Below, one piece after another: positions 50,333 to 61,875 of a stretch of DNA of 64,000 nucleotides. A program made the translations under genes and the position numbers. The notes below the pieces were generated by a model. That model saw nothing but the letters and a program-made list of their open reading frames with translations, was not told the DNA's origin and made no database searches. This stretch comes from Gemmatimonadota bacterium. Lineage in GTDB: Bacteria; Gemmatimonadota; Gemmatimonadetes; Gemmatimonadales; Gemmatimonadaceae. The stretch is taken from the NCBI GenBank assembly GCA_016871915.1, contig VHBP01000001.1:1-64000 (forward strand). Reading direction: 5' to 3'. Positions within the stretch are counted from its first letter, which is position 1, and each line of letters begins with the position of its first letter.

Positions 50333-50448
50333 GGTGGACGGTGGGATCGAGAGAGGGAAGGGGGGCAGGACGCGCCCCGTAAGCTAGCGCCTCACACCCG
50401 CTCGGGGTGCTCGGTAGTTTTCCTCATCCCTCTCTCAGGAACCCTCCG

Positions 50449-52566
50449 ATGCGTCCGATCGCGTTCGTCGCCCCGCTCCTCTCCCTGATCGCTCTCCCGT
50501 CCATCATGTCCGCCCAGCGCCCCCTCCCGCCGATCGCCAAGCGTCTCCCCGTCGAGTCGGTCCTTCACGGGGATCGCCGGGTCGACGAGTACGCCTACTT
50601 CAAGGATCGGAACCACCCCGAGACGATCCCGTATCTCGAGGCCGAGAACCGCTACACCGACGCCATGATGGCGCACACGGCGGGGCTCCAGCAGCAGCTC
50701 TACGACGAGATGCTCGCCAAGATCAAGGAGGACGACAGCCAGGTCCCCGAGCGGCGCGATGGGTGGTACTACTACGCGCGGACGGAGAAGGGGAAGCCCT
50801 ACCCGATCTACGTGCGTAAGCGCGGATCCCTCGAGGCACGCGAAGAGGTCTACTTCGACCAGAACGCCGAGGCGGAGGGGCATGCCTTCTACTCGCTAGG
50901 CGGGATGGAGGTGAGCCCCGACCACAACCTGCTCGCGGTGCTCGTCGATACCACCGGGTACGAGGACTTCATCCTTCGCGTCCGCGATTTGCGCACGGGG
51001 AAGTGGCTTCCCGATGAGATCGAAAAGCTCAGCTGGGGGCTCGCCTGGGCGAACGATAACCGGACGCTCTTCTACATGACCCCCGACTCGGCGAAGCGCG
51101 GGGATGCCGTCTGGCGGCATCTGCTCGGGACGCCGCGCAGTGCCGACGTGAAGGTCTATCAGGATGACGACGTGCTCTTCAATGTGAACGTGCGGCGCTC
51201 GCGGAACGGGGAGTGGATCCTCCTCTCGAGCGGGTCGTTCACCTCGAGCGAGTGGCACCTGATCTCGACCGCCCGTCCCACGGAGCGGCCGCGCATGATC
51301 GCGGCGCGCCGGCCGGGGATCGAGTACGAGGTGGAGCCGGGGGAGGGGGCGCTCTACATCGTGACGAACGAGGGAGCGCAGAACTTTCGCGTGATGACCG
51401 CCCCGATCGCCAACACCGATCGCGCCCAGTGGAAGGACTGGCTCGCCCCGCGCGCCGATGTCTTCGTGGAAGGGATCATGCCCTTCAAACACCATGTGGT
51501 GGTGGTCGAGCGTCGCGAGGGACTGCGCCGACTCCGCATCACCGCGCTCGACGGGAAGCGTGACACGCATGAGGTGACCTTCCCCGAGGCGGCGTACGGC
51601 GTCTTCCCTGGAGAGAATCCGCAGTACGATGCCCGCGAGCTGCGATTCTCCTATAGCTCGCTGGTGACGCCGAGCACGGTGTTTGACTACGACATGGCCG
51701 CGCGCACGCGGGTGGAGAAGAAGCGCACCGAGGTCCCTGGATACGATCCGTCGCGGTACGAGGTGGAGCGCCTCTACGCCACCGCCCGTGATGGCACGCG
51801 GATCCCGATCTCCCTCGTACATCGCAAGGGGTTCGTGCGCGACGGCAAGGCGCCGCTCCTGCTCTACGCGTACGGGTCGTATGGCTCGACCACCGAGCCG
51901 ACCTTCAGCTCGCAGCGCTTCGCGCTCGTGGATCGCGGCTTCACCTACGCCATCGCCCATGTCCGCGGCGGGCAGGAGATGGGGCGCCCCTGGTACGACG
52001 ACGGGAAGATGCTCAGGAAGATGAACACCTTCACCGACTTCATCGACGTCGCCGATCATCTGGTGCGCGAGCGGTATACCACGCCCGAGCGGCTCGCCGC
52101 GAATGGCGGGAGCGCGGGCGGTCTCCTCATGGGGGTCATCGCGAATCTGCGGCCCGAGCTCTTCAAGGTGATCGTCGCCGATGTCCCCTTCGTCGATGTG
52201 ATCAACACGATGCTCGATGCCAGCATCCCCCTCACCGCGCAGGAGTGGGAACAGTGGGGGAATCCGCAGAAGGTAGAGGAGTACCGCTACCTCAAGAGCT
52301 ACTCGCCGTACGACAACGTGGAGGCCAAGGCCTATCCGCGGATGCTCGTGACGAGCGGACTCAACGATTCGCGCGTCGGCTACTTCGAGCCGACCAAGTG
52401 GGTGGCCAAGCTCCGCGCGACGAAGACCGATGGGAATCCGCTCCTGCTCAAGATGCACATGGGGGCGGGGCACGGCGGTTCCTCGGGGCGGTACGAGCGG
52501 CTCAAGGAGCAGGCCTTCCGCTTCGCCTTCATCGTCGATCAGATCAACGCGGGTCCGATCCAGTAG
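50449..52566 (+). CDS. S9A prolyl oligopeptidase / oligopeptidase B-like, secreted
   Basis: Signal peptide from ATG 50449; AYFKDRNHPETIPYLEAENRYT; ANGGSAGGLLMGVIANLRPELFKVIVADVPFVDV; catalytic H in MGAGHGGSSGRYE. Confidence 0.94.
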   Translation: MRPIAFVAPLLSLIALPSIMSAQRPLPPIAKRLPVESVLHGDRRVDEYAYFKDRNHPETIPYLEAENRYTDAMMAHTAGLQQQLYDEMLAKIKEDDSQVPERRDGWYYYARTEKGKPYPIYVRKRGSLEAREEVYFDQNAEAEGHAFYSLGGMEVSPDHNLLAVLVDTTGYEDFILRVRDLRTGKWLPDEIEKLSWGLAWANDNRTLFYMTPDSAKRGDAVWRHLLGTPRSADVKVYQDDDVLFNVNVRRSRNGEWILLSSGSFTSSEWHLISTARPTERPRMIAARRPGIEYEVEPGEGALYIVTNEGAQNFRVMTAPIANTDRAQWKDWLAPRADVFVEGIMPFKHHVVVVERREGLRRLRITALDGKRDTHEVTFPEAAYGVFPGENPQYDARELRFSYSSLVTPSTVFDYDMAARTRVEKKRTEVPGYDPSRYEVERLYATARDGTRIPISLVHRKGFVRDGKAPLLLYAYGSYGSTTEPTFSSQRFALVDRGFTYAIAHVRGGQEMGRPWYDDGKMLRKMNTFTDFIDVADHLVRERYTTPERLAANGGSAGGLLMGVIANLRPELFKVIVADVPFVDVINTMLDASIPLTAQEWEQWGNPQKVEEYRYLKSYSPYDNVEAKAYPRMLVTSGLNDSRVGYFEPTKWVAKLRATKTDGNPLLLKMHMGAGHGGSSGRYERLKEQAFRFAFIVDQINAGPIQ

Positions 52567-52593
52567 CGTGCAGGTGATGCGCGGGCGCCGGCC

Positions 52594-53748
52594 ATGATCG
52601 ACGCCGTCCTCGGCGGGCTCGCCCTCGTGCAGGGGGGGACGCTCGCGGTGCTGACCGCGCGGCTCGCGGGGGGGCGCACGCGGCGTCCGCCTGAGATGCC
52701 GCGCCTCGAGGGGCTCGCCGAGCCGAGGCTCACGATCGTGATCGCCTGCCTGAACGAGGCGCAGCGGATCGGCCCCTGCCTCCGTGGGGTGCAGGCGCAG
52801 GGCGCGCCGGTGCGCGAGATCCTCGTGATCGACTCAGGCTCCACCGACGGCACGCGAGAACTCGTGGAGGCCGCTGTACGACAGGACCCGCGCATCCGCC
52901 TCCTCACCGATCCTCCGCTGCCGTCGGGATGGATTGGGAAGGCGTGGGCGCTTCAGTACGGGCTCACGCAGGCGAGTCACCCCTGGGTGCTCGGGCTCGA
53001 CGCCGATACGGAGGTCGAGCCCGGCGCGGCCGCCGCGATCCTGCACGCGGCGCAGCGCGAGCGCTTCGATGTGGTCTCCTTCTCCCCGCGATTCGATGGG
53101 CAGGGGGCGGCCGAGCGATTCGTGCAGCCCGCCCTGTTGATCTCGCTGCTCTATCGCACCGGCGCGGCAGGAGATCCGCGCGTGCGCCCCGATCGGATCC
53201 TCGCCAATGGACAGTGCTTCCTCGCGCGGCGCGAGGTGCTCCTGCACCATGGCGGCTACGAGCCGGTGCGCGAGTCGTTCGCCGAGGATGTCTCGCTCGT
53301 CCGGCATCTCGCGACGCGCGGGGTGGCGGTCGGCTTCCTCGATGGCTCGCGGCTCTACCGCGTGCGGAGCTATGCGAACGTGGGGCAGATGTGGCGCGAG
53401 TGGGGACGCTCGATCGATCTCAAGGACGCGGCGAGCCGCGCGCAGCAGTGGCGGGACGTGCTGGTCGTGGTGTGCGCACAGGGACTCGCCCTGCCGCTGG
53501 CGATCACCCTCTGGGCGTGCTGGCCCGTGCTACCCGCCTCGCCGGTGCGTGATCTCCTCACTGGCTTCACCGCCGCGATCCTCGGGATCCGCGTCTTGCT
53601 GCAGGTCGCGTTGCGTGGGAGCTACCAGCGAAAAGGGCTCAGCTGGTGGCTGAGCCCTCTCGCCGATCCGCTCGCGGCGGTGCGGATGGTTCTCTCGTCG
53701 GTGCGGCGTCCCCGGCGCTGGCGGACGCGCACCTACGACGCCACTTAG
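52594..53748 (+). CDS. Glycosyltransferase family 2, membrane-associated
   Basis: TIVIACLNEAQRIGPCLRGV; VIDSGSTDGTRELVE; GLDADTEVEPGA; C-terminal TM region. Confidence 0.88.
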   Translation: MIDAVLGGLALVQGGTLAVLTARLAGGRTRRPPEMPRLEGLAEPRLTIVIACLNEAQRIGPCLRGVQAQGAPVREILVIDSGSTDGTRELVEAAVRQDPRIRLLTDPPLPSGWIGKAWALQYGLTQASHPWVLGLDADTEVEPGAAAAILHAAQRERFDVVSFSPRFDGQGAAERFVQPALLISLLYRTGAAGDPRVRPDRILANGQCFLARREVLLHHGGYEPVRESFAEDVSLVRHLATRGVAVGFLDGSRLYRVRSYANVGQMWREWGRSIDLKDAASRAQQWRDVLVVVCAQGLALPLAITLWACWPVLPASPVRDLLTGFTAAILGIRVLLQVALRGSYQRKGLSWWLSPLADPLAAVRMVLSSVRRPRRWRTRTYDAT

Positions 53749-55136
53749 ACCTGCTTCACCTCGGCGACGAGCTTCGAGAGCGTCCCCTTGGCATCGCCGA
53801 AGAGCATCTGTGTCTTGGGGTTATAGAAGAGCTCGTTCTCGATCCCCGCAAACCCCGCACTCATCCCGCGCTTCATCACGATGCAGCGCTTGGCCTGGTC
53901 GGCGTTGAGGATCGGCATCCCGAAGATCGGGCTCGACGCATCGGTGCGCGCCGCCGGATTCACGACGTCGTTCGCGCCGATCACGAGGCAGACATCGGTC
54001 CGCTCGAACTCCGGATTGATATCGTCCATGTCGATCAGCTTGTCGTACGGGATGTTCGCCTCGGCGAGGAGCACGTTCATATGGCCCGGCATGCGGCCCG
54101 CCACCGGATGGATGGCGAACTTCACCGTCCCGCCACGCTTCTCGATGAGGTCCATGAGCTCGCGCACCTGGTGCTGCGCCTGCGCCACGGCGAGGCCGTA
54201 GCCCGGGACGATGATCACCTGCTGCGCGTAGGCGAGCTGGAGCGCCGCCTCCTCCACGTTGGTGGAGGCGACGGTGAGCCCCTCCGAGCTCTTGGTGCTC
54301 TTCCCGGCGGTGGCCCCGGAGGCGCCGAAGAGGACGTTGCCGAGCGAGCGGTTCATCGCCTTGCACATGATCTGCGAGAGGATGATTCCCGAGGAGCCGA
54401 CGAGGGCCCCTGAGATGACGAGCACCTCGCTCTTGATCACGAACCCGGTCATCGCCGCGGCGATGCCCGAGTAGGAGTTGAGCAGCGAGATCACGACCGG
54501 CATGTCGGCGCCGCCGATCGGGATCACGAGGAGCACACCGAGGAGCAGGGAGAGCCCGATGAGGGCGTAGAAGGCCCAGAGCGGGGCGGTGGGGACCATG
54601 ATCAGCCAGGCCGCGAGCCCCGCGATCACCGCGAAGAGCAGGCCGTTGACCGTCATCTGGCCGCCGAAGGTGATCGCCTTCCCCGTCATGACCTCCTGGA
54701 GCTTCGCCCAGGCGATCGCCGAGCCGGTCAGCGTCACCGCGCCGATCAGTACGCCGAGGTGCGTGGAGAGCGCGACATCGACCGTCGCGGCCTCCCCCTT
54801 CTCGTACATGTGCAGGAACTCCGCCGTCGCCACGAGGAGCGAGGAGCCACCGCCCACGCCGTTGAGGAGCGCGACCATCTGCGGCATCGAGGTCATCGCC
54901 ACCGAGCGGGCGAGATAGAGCCCGATCCCGCCGCCGACCAGGAGGCCGGCCATGATCGTGCCATACGTCATCGTCTTGGCGCTGAGCAGGGTGATCACGA
55001 TCGCCAGCAACATGCCAAGCGCCGAGATCTGATTCCCCTTGCGCGCGGTCTCAGGGCTCTGGAGCTGCTTGAGCCCGGTGATGAAGAGGACGGCAGCGAC
55101 GAGGTAGAGGAGCCGTTCGAGGCCGATGCCGATCAC
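53745..55136 (-). CDS. pntB: NAD(P) transhydrogenase subunit beta
   Basis: VVISLLNSYSGIAAAMTGFV; VIIVPGYGLAVAQAQHQVRELMDLIEKRGGTVKFAIHPVAGRMPGHMNVLLAEA; VIGANDVVNPAA. Confidence 0.97.
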   Translation of the reverse strand: MIGIGLERLLYLVAAVLFITGLKQLQSPETARKGNQISALGMLLAIVITLLSAKTMTYGTIMAGLLVGGGIGLYLARSVAMTSMPQMVALLNGVGGGSSLLVATAEFLHMYEKGEAATVDVALSTHLGVLIGAVTLTGSAIAWAKLQEVMTGKAITFGGQMTVNGLLFAVIAGLAAWLIMVPTAPLWAFYALIGLSLLLGVLLVIPIGGADMPVVISLLNSYSGIAAAMTGFVIKSEVLVISGALVGSSGIILSQIMCKAMNRSLGNVLFGASGATAGKSTKSSEGLTVASTNVEEAALQLAYAQQVIIVPGYGLAVAQAQHQVRELMDLIEKRGGTVKFAIHPVAGRMPGHMNVLLAEANIPYDKLIDMDDINPEFERTDVCLVIGANDVVNPAARTDASSPIFGMPILNADQAKRCIVMKRGMSAGFAGIENELFYNPKTQMLFGDAKGTLSKLVAEVKQV

Positions 55137-55438
55137 TTGGCACCCCCCTGCGGGCCCTTCTTGAACATCTCGAGCATCCGGTCGGTCACGGCATAGCCGC
55201 CGACGACGTTCATCATCGCGAAGACGATCGCGATGAAGCCGAGGACCGAGCCGAGCCAGCCGTAGTCGGTGTGACCGGCGACGGCCATCGCCCCCACCAC
55301 CGTGATCCCGGAGACCGCGTTGGCCCCCGACATCAGCGGGGTGTGGAGGGTCGGCGGGACGCGGCCGATGAGGGAGGCGCCCAGATAGGTCGCCAAGATG
55401 AAGACGACGATGAAGCCGATCAGGTCGATGCCGGTCAT
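55133..55438 (-). CDS. pntAB: NAD(P) transhydrogenase subunit alpha 2
   Basis: RVPPTLHTPLMSGANAVSGITVVGAM; overlaps both neighbours by 4 bp. Confidence 0.95.
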   Translation of the reverse strand: MTGIDLIGFIVVFILATYLGASLIGRVPPTLHTPLMSGANAVSGITVVGAMAVAGHTDYGWLGSVLGFIAIVFAMMNVVGGYAVTDRMLEMFKKGPQGGAK

Positions 55439-56532
55439 GCGGCGGTTCTCCCGGTGACGATCATCGCGTCGGTGATCTCGTCGGCGCGGTCGACGTTGAG
55501 GGTGCCTTCCTTGGTGAGCAGGTGCTGCACGAAGGTGAGGATGTTGCGGCTGAGCATCGCGGAGGCGTGGTTGGGCATCGTCGCGGCCAGGTTCACCGGC
55601 CCGATCACCTTCACCCCGTTCACCTCCACCGTCTCGCCTGCCTTCGTCGGCTCGCAGTTGCCGCCGGTCTCGGCGGCGAGGTCGACGATCACCGAGCCCG
55701 GGGCCATCGTCTGGATGGTCGCCGTGCTGATGAGGCGTGGGGCGGTGCGCCCCGGGACCTGGGCGGTGGTGATCACGAGGTCCATCCCGGCGAGGTGGGC
55801 CTTGAGGGCGTCCTGGATCGCCGCCTGCTGCTCGGCGCTCTGTTCCTTGGCGTAGCCACCCGTGGTCTGGGAATCAGCCGAGATGAGGTTCTCCGCCACC
55901 ACCGAGGCGCCGAGCGACTTGATCTGCTCGGCGGCCGCGGCGCGGATGTCGAACCCGCTCACGACGGCGCCGAGGCGGCGGGCGGTCGCGATCGCCATGA
56001 GACCGGCGACGCCGGCGCCCAGGACGCAGACCTTGGAGGGGGCGATGGTCCCGGCGGCGGTGGTGAGCATCGGGAGGAACTTCACGAGCTCCGCGGAGCC
56101 GATCAGGACCGCCTTGTAGCCCGCCACGGTGGCCTGGGAGGAGAGGACGTCCATCGACTGGGCCCGGGTGATCCGGGGGACCAGCTCGAGGGCGAAGGCC
56201 GTGACCCCACGGGCGTCGAGGGCCTGGATCGCCTCGGCGCTGCTGGAGGGCTGCAGGAGTGAGATCAGGTGGCTCCCGGCGGCCATCTGAGCCACTTCGG
56301 CCGCTGTGGGCTTCTGGACCTTGGCCACCAGATCGGCGCTGAAGGCCTCCGGCTGGGTGGCGAGGGTGCCACCGGCCTTCTCATAGGCCGCGTCAGGGAA
56401 GCCGGCGCGGAGCCCAGCGCCGCGTTCGATCAGCACGGTCACGCCGGCCTTGGTCAGCCGGCTGACACTCTCAGGGATGAGGGCCACCCGGGACTCGCCG
56501 GGGGTGCGTTCCGTGGGGACGCCGATTTTCAT
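55435..56532 (-). CDS. pntAA: NAD(P) transhydrogenase subunit alpha 1
   Basis: MKIGVPTERTPGESRVALIPESVSRLTKAGVTVLIERGAGLRAGFPDAAYEKAG; VLGAGVAGLMAIATARRLGAVVSGFDIRAAAAEQIKSLGA. Confidence 0.96.
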   Translation of the reverse strand: MKIGVPTERTPGESRVALIPESVSRLTKAGVTVLIERGAGLRAGFPDAAYEKAGGTLATQPEAFSADLVAKVQKPTAAEVAQMAAGSHLISLLQPSSSAEAIQALDARGVTAFALELVPRITRAQSMDVLSSQATVAGYKAVLIGSAELVKFLPMLTTAAGTIAPSKVCVLGAGVAGLMAIATARRLGAVVSGFDIRAAAAEQIKSLGASVVAENLISADSQTTGGYAKEQSAEQQAAIQDALKAHLAGMDLVITTAQVPGRTAPRLISTATIQTMAPGSVIVDLAAETGGNCEPTKAGETVEVNGVKVIGPVNLAATMPNHASAMLSRNILTFVQHLLTKEGTLNVDRADEITDAMIVTGRTAA

Positions 56533-56933
56533 CTGATGATAGGAGAAGGTGGGGACGGATTGGCCGACCGCCAGAAGCTCCTACAATAGTGGAGCTCGAC
56601 GATTCGTTCCAAGCCAGCCATTTTGGCTCGAATCGATGGTGGGCGGTTGATCGGCGGTTCCCCTGGAGCTGATTCAGGCCGGCTGATCAAAGGCCTTTGG
56701 TCCGTGTTGGGGCACACTGGGGCAGGGGGGAAGGGAGGGCGCAGTCAGGCGCCAAATTGTTGATAACTTTCCCTTCGCGATGACCATCTGCCGTCCGGAT
56801 CATACGTTCGGCTGGATCTCGGCGCCGTTTTGTTGACAAGAAGGCGATCTTCGCGCCTTTCTTCGTAAATCACTCGATATATTTCATTGTAAAACCATAT
56901 TTTGTGGGAGTTTACAGATATGCACTAAAGCAA

Positions 56934-56963
56934 ATTCCGTATGCAAATAATTGCATACGGAAT
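56934..56963. repeat. Perfect 13-bp inverted repeat in AT-rich intergenic block
   Basis: ATTCCGTATGCAA-ATAA-TTGCATACGGAAT; additional half-site GCATACG at 56975-56981. Confidence 0.95.
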
Positions 56964-57160
56964 CATTTTGTCCTGCATACGCGATGTGGATAGGCGCCGT
57001 TCAGCTGATTAGTCACTTTCCTGCTTTTCAACACCATCGCTTGACCCGATATCCCGGCCGTCACGCCCTGCCTCGCAATGTGGAAAAATCAGACTGGATC
57101 TCCCACGCTACGGTAGCAATTCAGCCAGGGCACTCCCGTCAGAACCAGCACCCGCCGTTA

Positions 57161-57192
57161 CCTGGTCCCTGACCCCTCCCACCTGACCCCTG
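57161..57192 (+). repeat. Tandem 14-bp repeat CCTGGTCCCTGACC / CCTCCCACCTGACC / CCTG
   Basis: Direct reading; same family as 581-612. Confidence 0.8.
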
Positions 57193-57230
57193 AACCTAAT
57201 CTGCCACTCCGGCACATGGCAACCGGGCAA

Positions 57231-57256
57231 GAAAAACGGCGCCTCGCGGGCGCCGT
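57231..57256 (-). terminator. Rho-independent terminator on minus strand
   Basis: Minus strand ACGGCGCC-CGCGA-GGCGCCGT followed by TTTTC; downstream of small CDS 57317-57490. Confidence 0.8.
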
Positions 57257-57316
57257 CGGGTCCTACCGGGGGGAACGTGTCTTTCAGCTTTCAGCCTAGA
57301 GCTTCCAGCCTTCAGC

Positions 57317-57490
57317 TCAAGACTCAGCCTTCTTCTTCCGCGCATCCATCACCCAGGTCACCGGGATGATGAAGAAGGGGGTCAGGAAGAGGCCGAGGAG
57401 GATGTTGATCCAGGTGAGGCCGAGGTAATAGGCGCCCATACCGAGCCCTGCGATGAGGGTGCCGAGGGGGCCGCCGAAGTTCTGCTCCAC
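57317..57490 (-). CDS. Small membrane protein (57 aa, GTG start)
   Basis: Hand translation MEQNFGGPLGTLIAGLGMGAYYLGLTWINILLGLFLTPFFIIPVTWVMDARKKKAES*; followed by a minus-strand terminator. Confidence 0.65.
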   Translation of the reverse strand: MEQNFGGPLGTLIAGLGMGAYYLGLTWINILLGLFLTPFFIIPVTWVMDARKKKAES

Positions 57491-57561
57491 GTGGATGCTC
57501 CGCGTCCAAAGGTCGATGGTCTGCCTGATTCAACGCATATCTTAGATAGGTGTTCCCGAAA

Positions 57562-58506
57562 ATGGAATCGGGGTCCGCGGTCGAGCGGGCCGTGGACGCT
57601 CTCCCGGCGGGGCGGTGGCTCCTCGCGGTCTCCGGGGGGCGGGACTCCATGGTGCTGCTCGATGCCATGGCGGCGCGGTGCCGGGAGCAGATCGCCGGGG
57701 TCGCCACCTTCGACCATGGGACGGGCGCTCAGGCGACCGCCGCCTGCGACCTGGTCGCCCAGGAGGCGTCGGCCCGAGGGCTGACACTAGTCCGTGGCCG
57801 GGCTCCCCGGGGGCTGGCTCGCACCGAGGCGGCGTGGCGGGGTGCCCGTTGGTCGTTCCTATCTGAGGCGGCCGCCTCCCTCGGGGCTCAGGTGGTGACC
57901 GCCCACACCCGGGATGATCAGATCGAGACCGTGGTCCTCCGACTCCTGCGCGGGTCTGGCCCTCGCGGCCTCGCGGGGATGCTCGCCGGCGGTCCCCTCC
58001 GCCCCCTCCTCACCGCGCCTCGGGCTGCCGTCGCCGCATACGCCGTATCCCATCAGGTCCCGTTTCTCGACGATCCGAGCAACGCCACGCGCGCCTTCCA
58101 GCGGAACCGCGTCCGACACGAGATCCTCCCGGCGCTCGAGCGCGTCGCTCCGGGGTTCAGCGAATGGTGTTGGACCCTCGGCCTCCGCGCCGCCGATTGG
58201 CGCGCCGAGGTCGAGGCGCTCGTAGACGCGCTCGGCGGCCGCCTGATCGCGCCGACGACGGTCACCGTCCCAGTGGAGACGGTCGCCGCGCTCGATGCCG
58301 CTGCGTGGGAGGTGTGCTGGCCCGCGATCGCGGCGCGCGCGGGGGTCGTCATGGACCGTCGCGGTGTCGACCGTGCCTCGCGATGGGCACCGATCGCTCA
58401 GGCAGGGCAGACCATCCCGCTCTCCGGTGGGGCGCGCCTCTCGCGCACGCGCACCACCTACGTCGTCGAGGGAACGGTTCGTGGGGCTGGGGACTATATT
58501 CCATAG
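57562..58506 (+). CDS. tilS: tRNA(Ile)-lysidine synthetase
   Basis: LLAVSGGRDSMVLLDAM (PP-loop), VVTAHTRDDQIETVVLRLLRGSGPRGLAGM, FLDDPSNATRAFQRNRVRHEILP; start could be 57550 or 57562. Confidence 0.94.
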   Translation: MESGSAVERAVDALPAGRWLLAVSGGRDSMVLLDAMAARCREQIAGVATFDHGTGAQATAACDLVAQEASARGLTLVRGRAPRGLARTEAAWRGARWSFLSEAAASLGAQVVTAHTRDDQIETVVLRLLRGSGPRGLAGMLAGGPLRPLLTAPRAAVAAYAVSHQVPFLDDPSNATRAFQRNRVRHEILPALERVAPGFSEWCWTLGLRAADWRAEVEALVDALGGRLIAPTTVTVPVETVAALDAAAWEVCWPAIAARAGVVMDRRGVDRASRWAPIAQAGQTIPLSGGARLSRTRTTYVVEGTVRGAGDYIP

Positions 58507-59058
58507 ATGCAGACCTCCTCTGTCGATCCCCGTCTGAAAGGGCGTCCGGTCGCCCGCATCCCCTTCGACGCCGAGACCATCGCGCGGCGCGTGGCGGAGC
58601 TGGGCCGCGAGATCACCGCGGCATACCCGGACGGCGACCTCCTCGTGCTGGGGCTCCTCAAGGGGAGCTTCATCTTCGTGGCGGACCTCGTCCGGGAGAT
58701 CGAGCGCCCGCTGCACGTCGACTTCATCGTCGCCTCGAGCTACGGCGCGGGGACGGTCTCCTCGGGGACGGTCCGCCTGGTCTACGACCCGGAGACCTCG
58801 CTCGAAGGGAAGCATCTTCTCCTTGTCGACGACATCGTCGATTCGGGGCGCACCCTGCAGGAGCTGTCCACCATCCTGCGCGCGCGGAAGCCGAAGTCGA
58901 TCGCCCTCTGCGCGCTCTTCCACAAGCACATCGCCACCGAGCTCACCGAACCCGTGCGTTTCTATGGGTTCGATGCGCCGTCGGAATTCCTCGTCGGGTA
59001 TGGACTCGACCACGCCGAGGATTTCCGCCACGTCCCGTACGTCGCCAGTCTCCAGTAG
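58507..59058 (+). CDS. hpt: Hypoxanthine phosphoribosyltransferase
   Basis: LLVLGLLKGSFIFVADLVREIERPLHVDFI; EGKHLLLVDDIVDSGRTLQELSTIL. Confidence 0.97.
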   Translation: MQTSSVDPRLKGRPVARIPFDAETIARRVAELGREITAAYPDGDLLVLGLLKGSFIFVADLVREIERPLHVDFIVASSYGAGTVSSGTVRLVYDPETSLEGKHLLLVDDIVDSGRTLQELSTILRARKPKSIALCALFHKHIATELTEPVRFYGFDAPSEFLVGYGLDHAEDFRHVPYVASLQ

Positions 59059-59067
59059 GAATCATTC

Positions 59068-61044
<1,977 letters not shown>

Positions 61045-61073
61045 GCGCGCCGGCGCCGCACGAGTCAGTCCGC

Positions 61074-61823
61074 GTGACGATGTTCCCCGAACTCCCGGCG
61101 CGGGTCGCGGAGATCCGTGGCCGCATCGCGGCGGCGGTCGCGCGCGGTGGCCACGCGCAGGACGTGCGTCTTATCGCGGTCACCAAGACGCATGGCCCCG
61201 AGGCGGTGGAGGCGGCGTGGGCCGCGGGCATCACCGACGTCGGTGAGAACAAGGTGCAAGAGGCGATCGGGAAGCAGGAGGCGCTGGCCGATGCGCCCTG
61301 CACGCGCGGCGGGGTGCGGTGGCATCTCATCGGGCATCTCCAATCCAACAAGGCGAAGGCGCTCCCGCATTTCGCGCTCTCCCATGCGCTCGATCGCGAG
61401 AGCATCCTCGTCGCCGCCGATGCGGTCGGGCGCAAGGCCACCGTGGTCATCGGTGCCGGCGCGAACGTCGTGGTCGCGCCGCAGCCCCTCCACGTGCTGC
61501 TGCAGGTCAACATCTCTGGCGAGGACACGAAGGGCGGCTATGCCCTCGCCGATGTGCCTGCGGTGGCGGAGCGTTTGCACCAGTGTGCGGGGCTCTCGGT
61601 GCGCGGGGTGATGACGATGGCGCCCTTCGATGCCCCTGAGTCGGTGCTCCGGCAGGTCTTTCAGGGCGCCCGTGCGGCGCGCGAGATCTTGGCGAGCGCT
61701 GGGCACCCGGCGACCGAGCTCTCGATGGGGATGTCGGGGGACTACGAGATCGCGGTCGAGGAGGGGGCGACCCTCGTGCGGCTCGGGACGGTCCTCTTCG
61801 GGGAGCGCGGGCGGCCCGTCTAG
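61074..61823 (+). CDS. YggS/PLPBP family pyridoxal phosphate homeostasis protein
   Basis: VRLIAVTKTHGPEAVEAAWAAGITDVGENKVQEAIGK; RWHLIGHLQSNKAKAL; LSMGMSGDYEIAVEEGATLVRLGTVLFGER. Confidence 0.95.
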   Translation: MTMFPELPARVAEIRGRIAAAVARGGHAQDVRLIAVTKTHGPEAVEAAWAAGITDVGENKVQEAIGKQEALADAPCTRGGVRWHLIGHLQSNKAKALPHFALSHALDRESILVAADAVGRKATVVIGAGANVVVAPQPLHVLLQVNISGEDTKGGYALADVPAVAERLHQCAGLSVRGVMTMAPFDAPESVLRQVFQGARAAREILASAGHPATELSMGMSGDYEIAVEEGATLVRLGTVLFGERGRPV

Positions 61824-61875
61824 GGGGCCAGCGCGGCTTCCTCCCGCCCCCTAAGCGGCCGTAAATTCAGAGGTT

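Noticed and set aside
50896-52473. 525-aa minus-strand ORF antisense to the prolyl oligopeptidase
   Set aside because: Shadow frame; catalytic motifs are clear on the plus strand
57324-57707. 127-aa minus-strand ORF overlapping tilS start
   Set aside because: Arg/Pro/His-rich out-of-frame product; the adjacent frame gives a well-formed membrane protein with terminator
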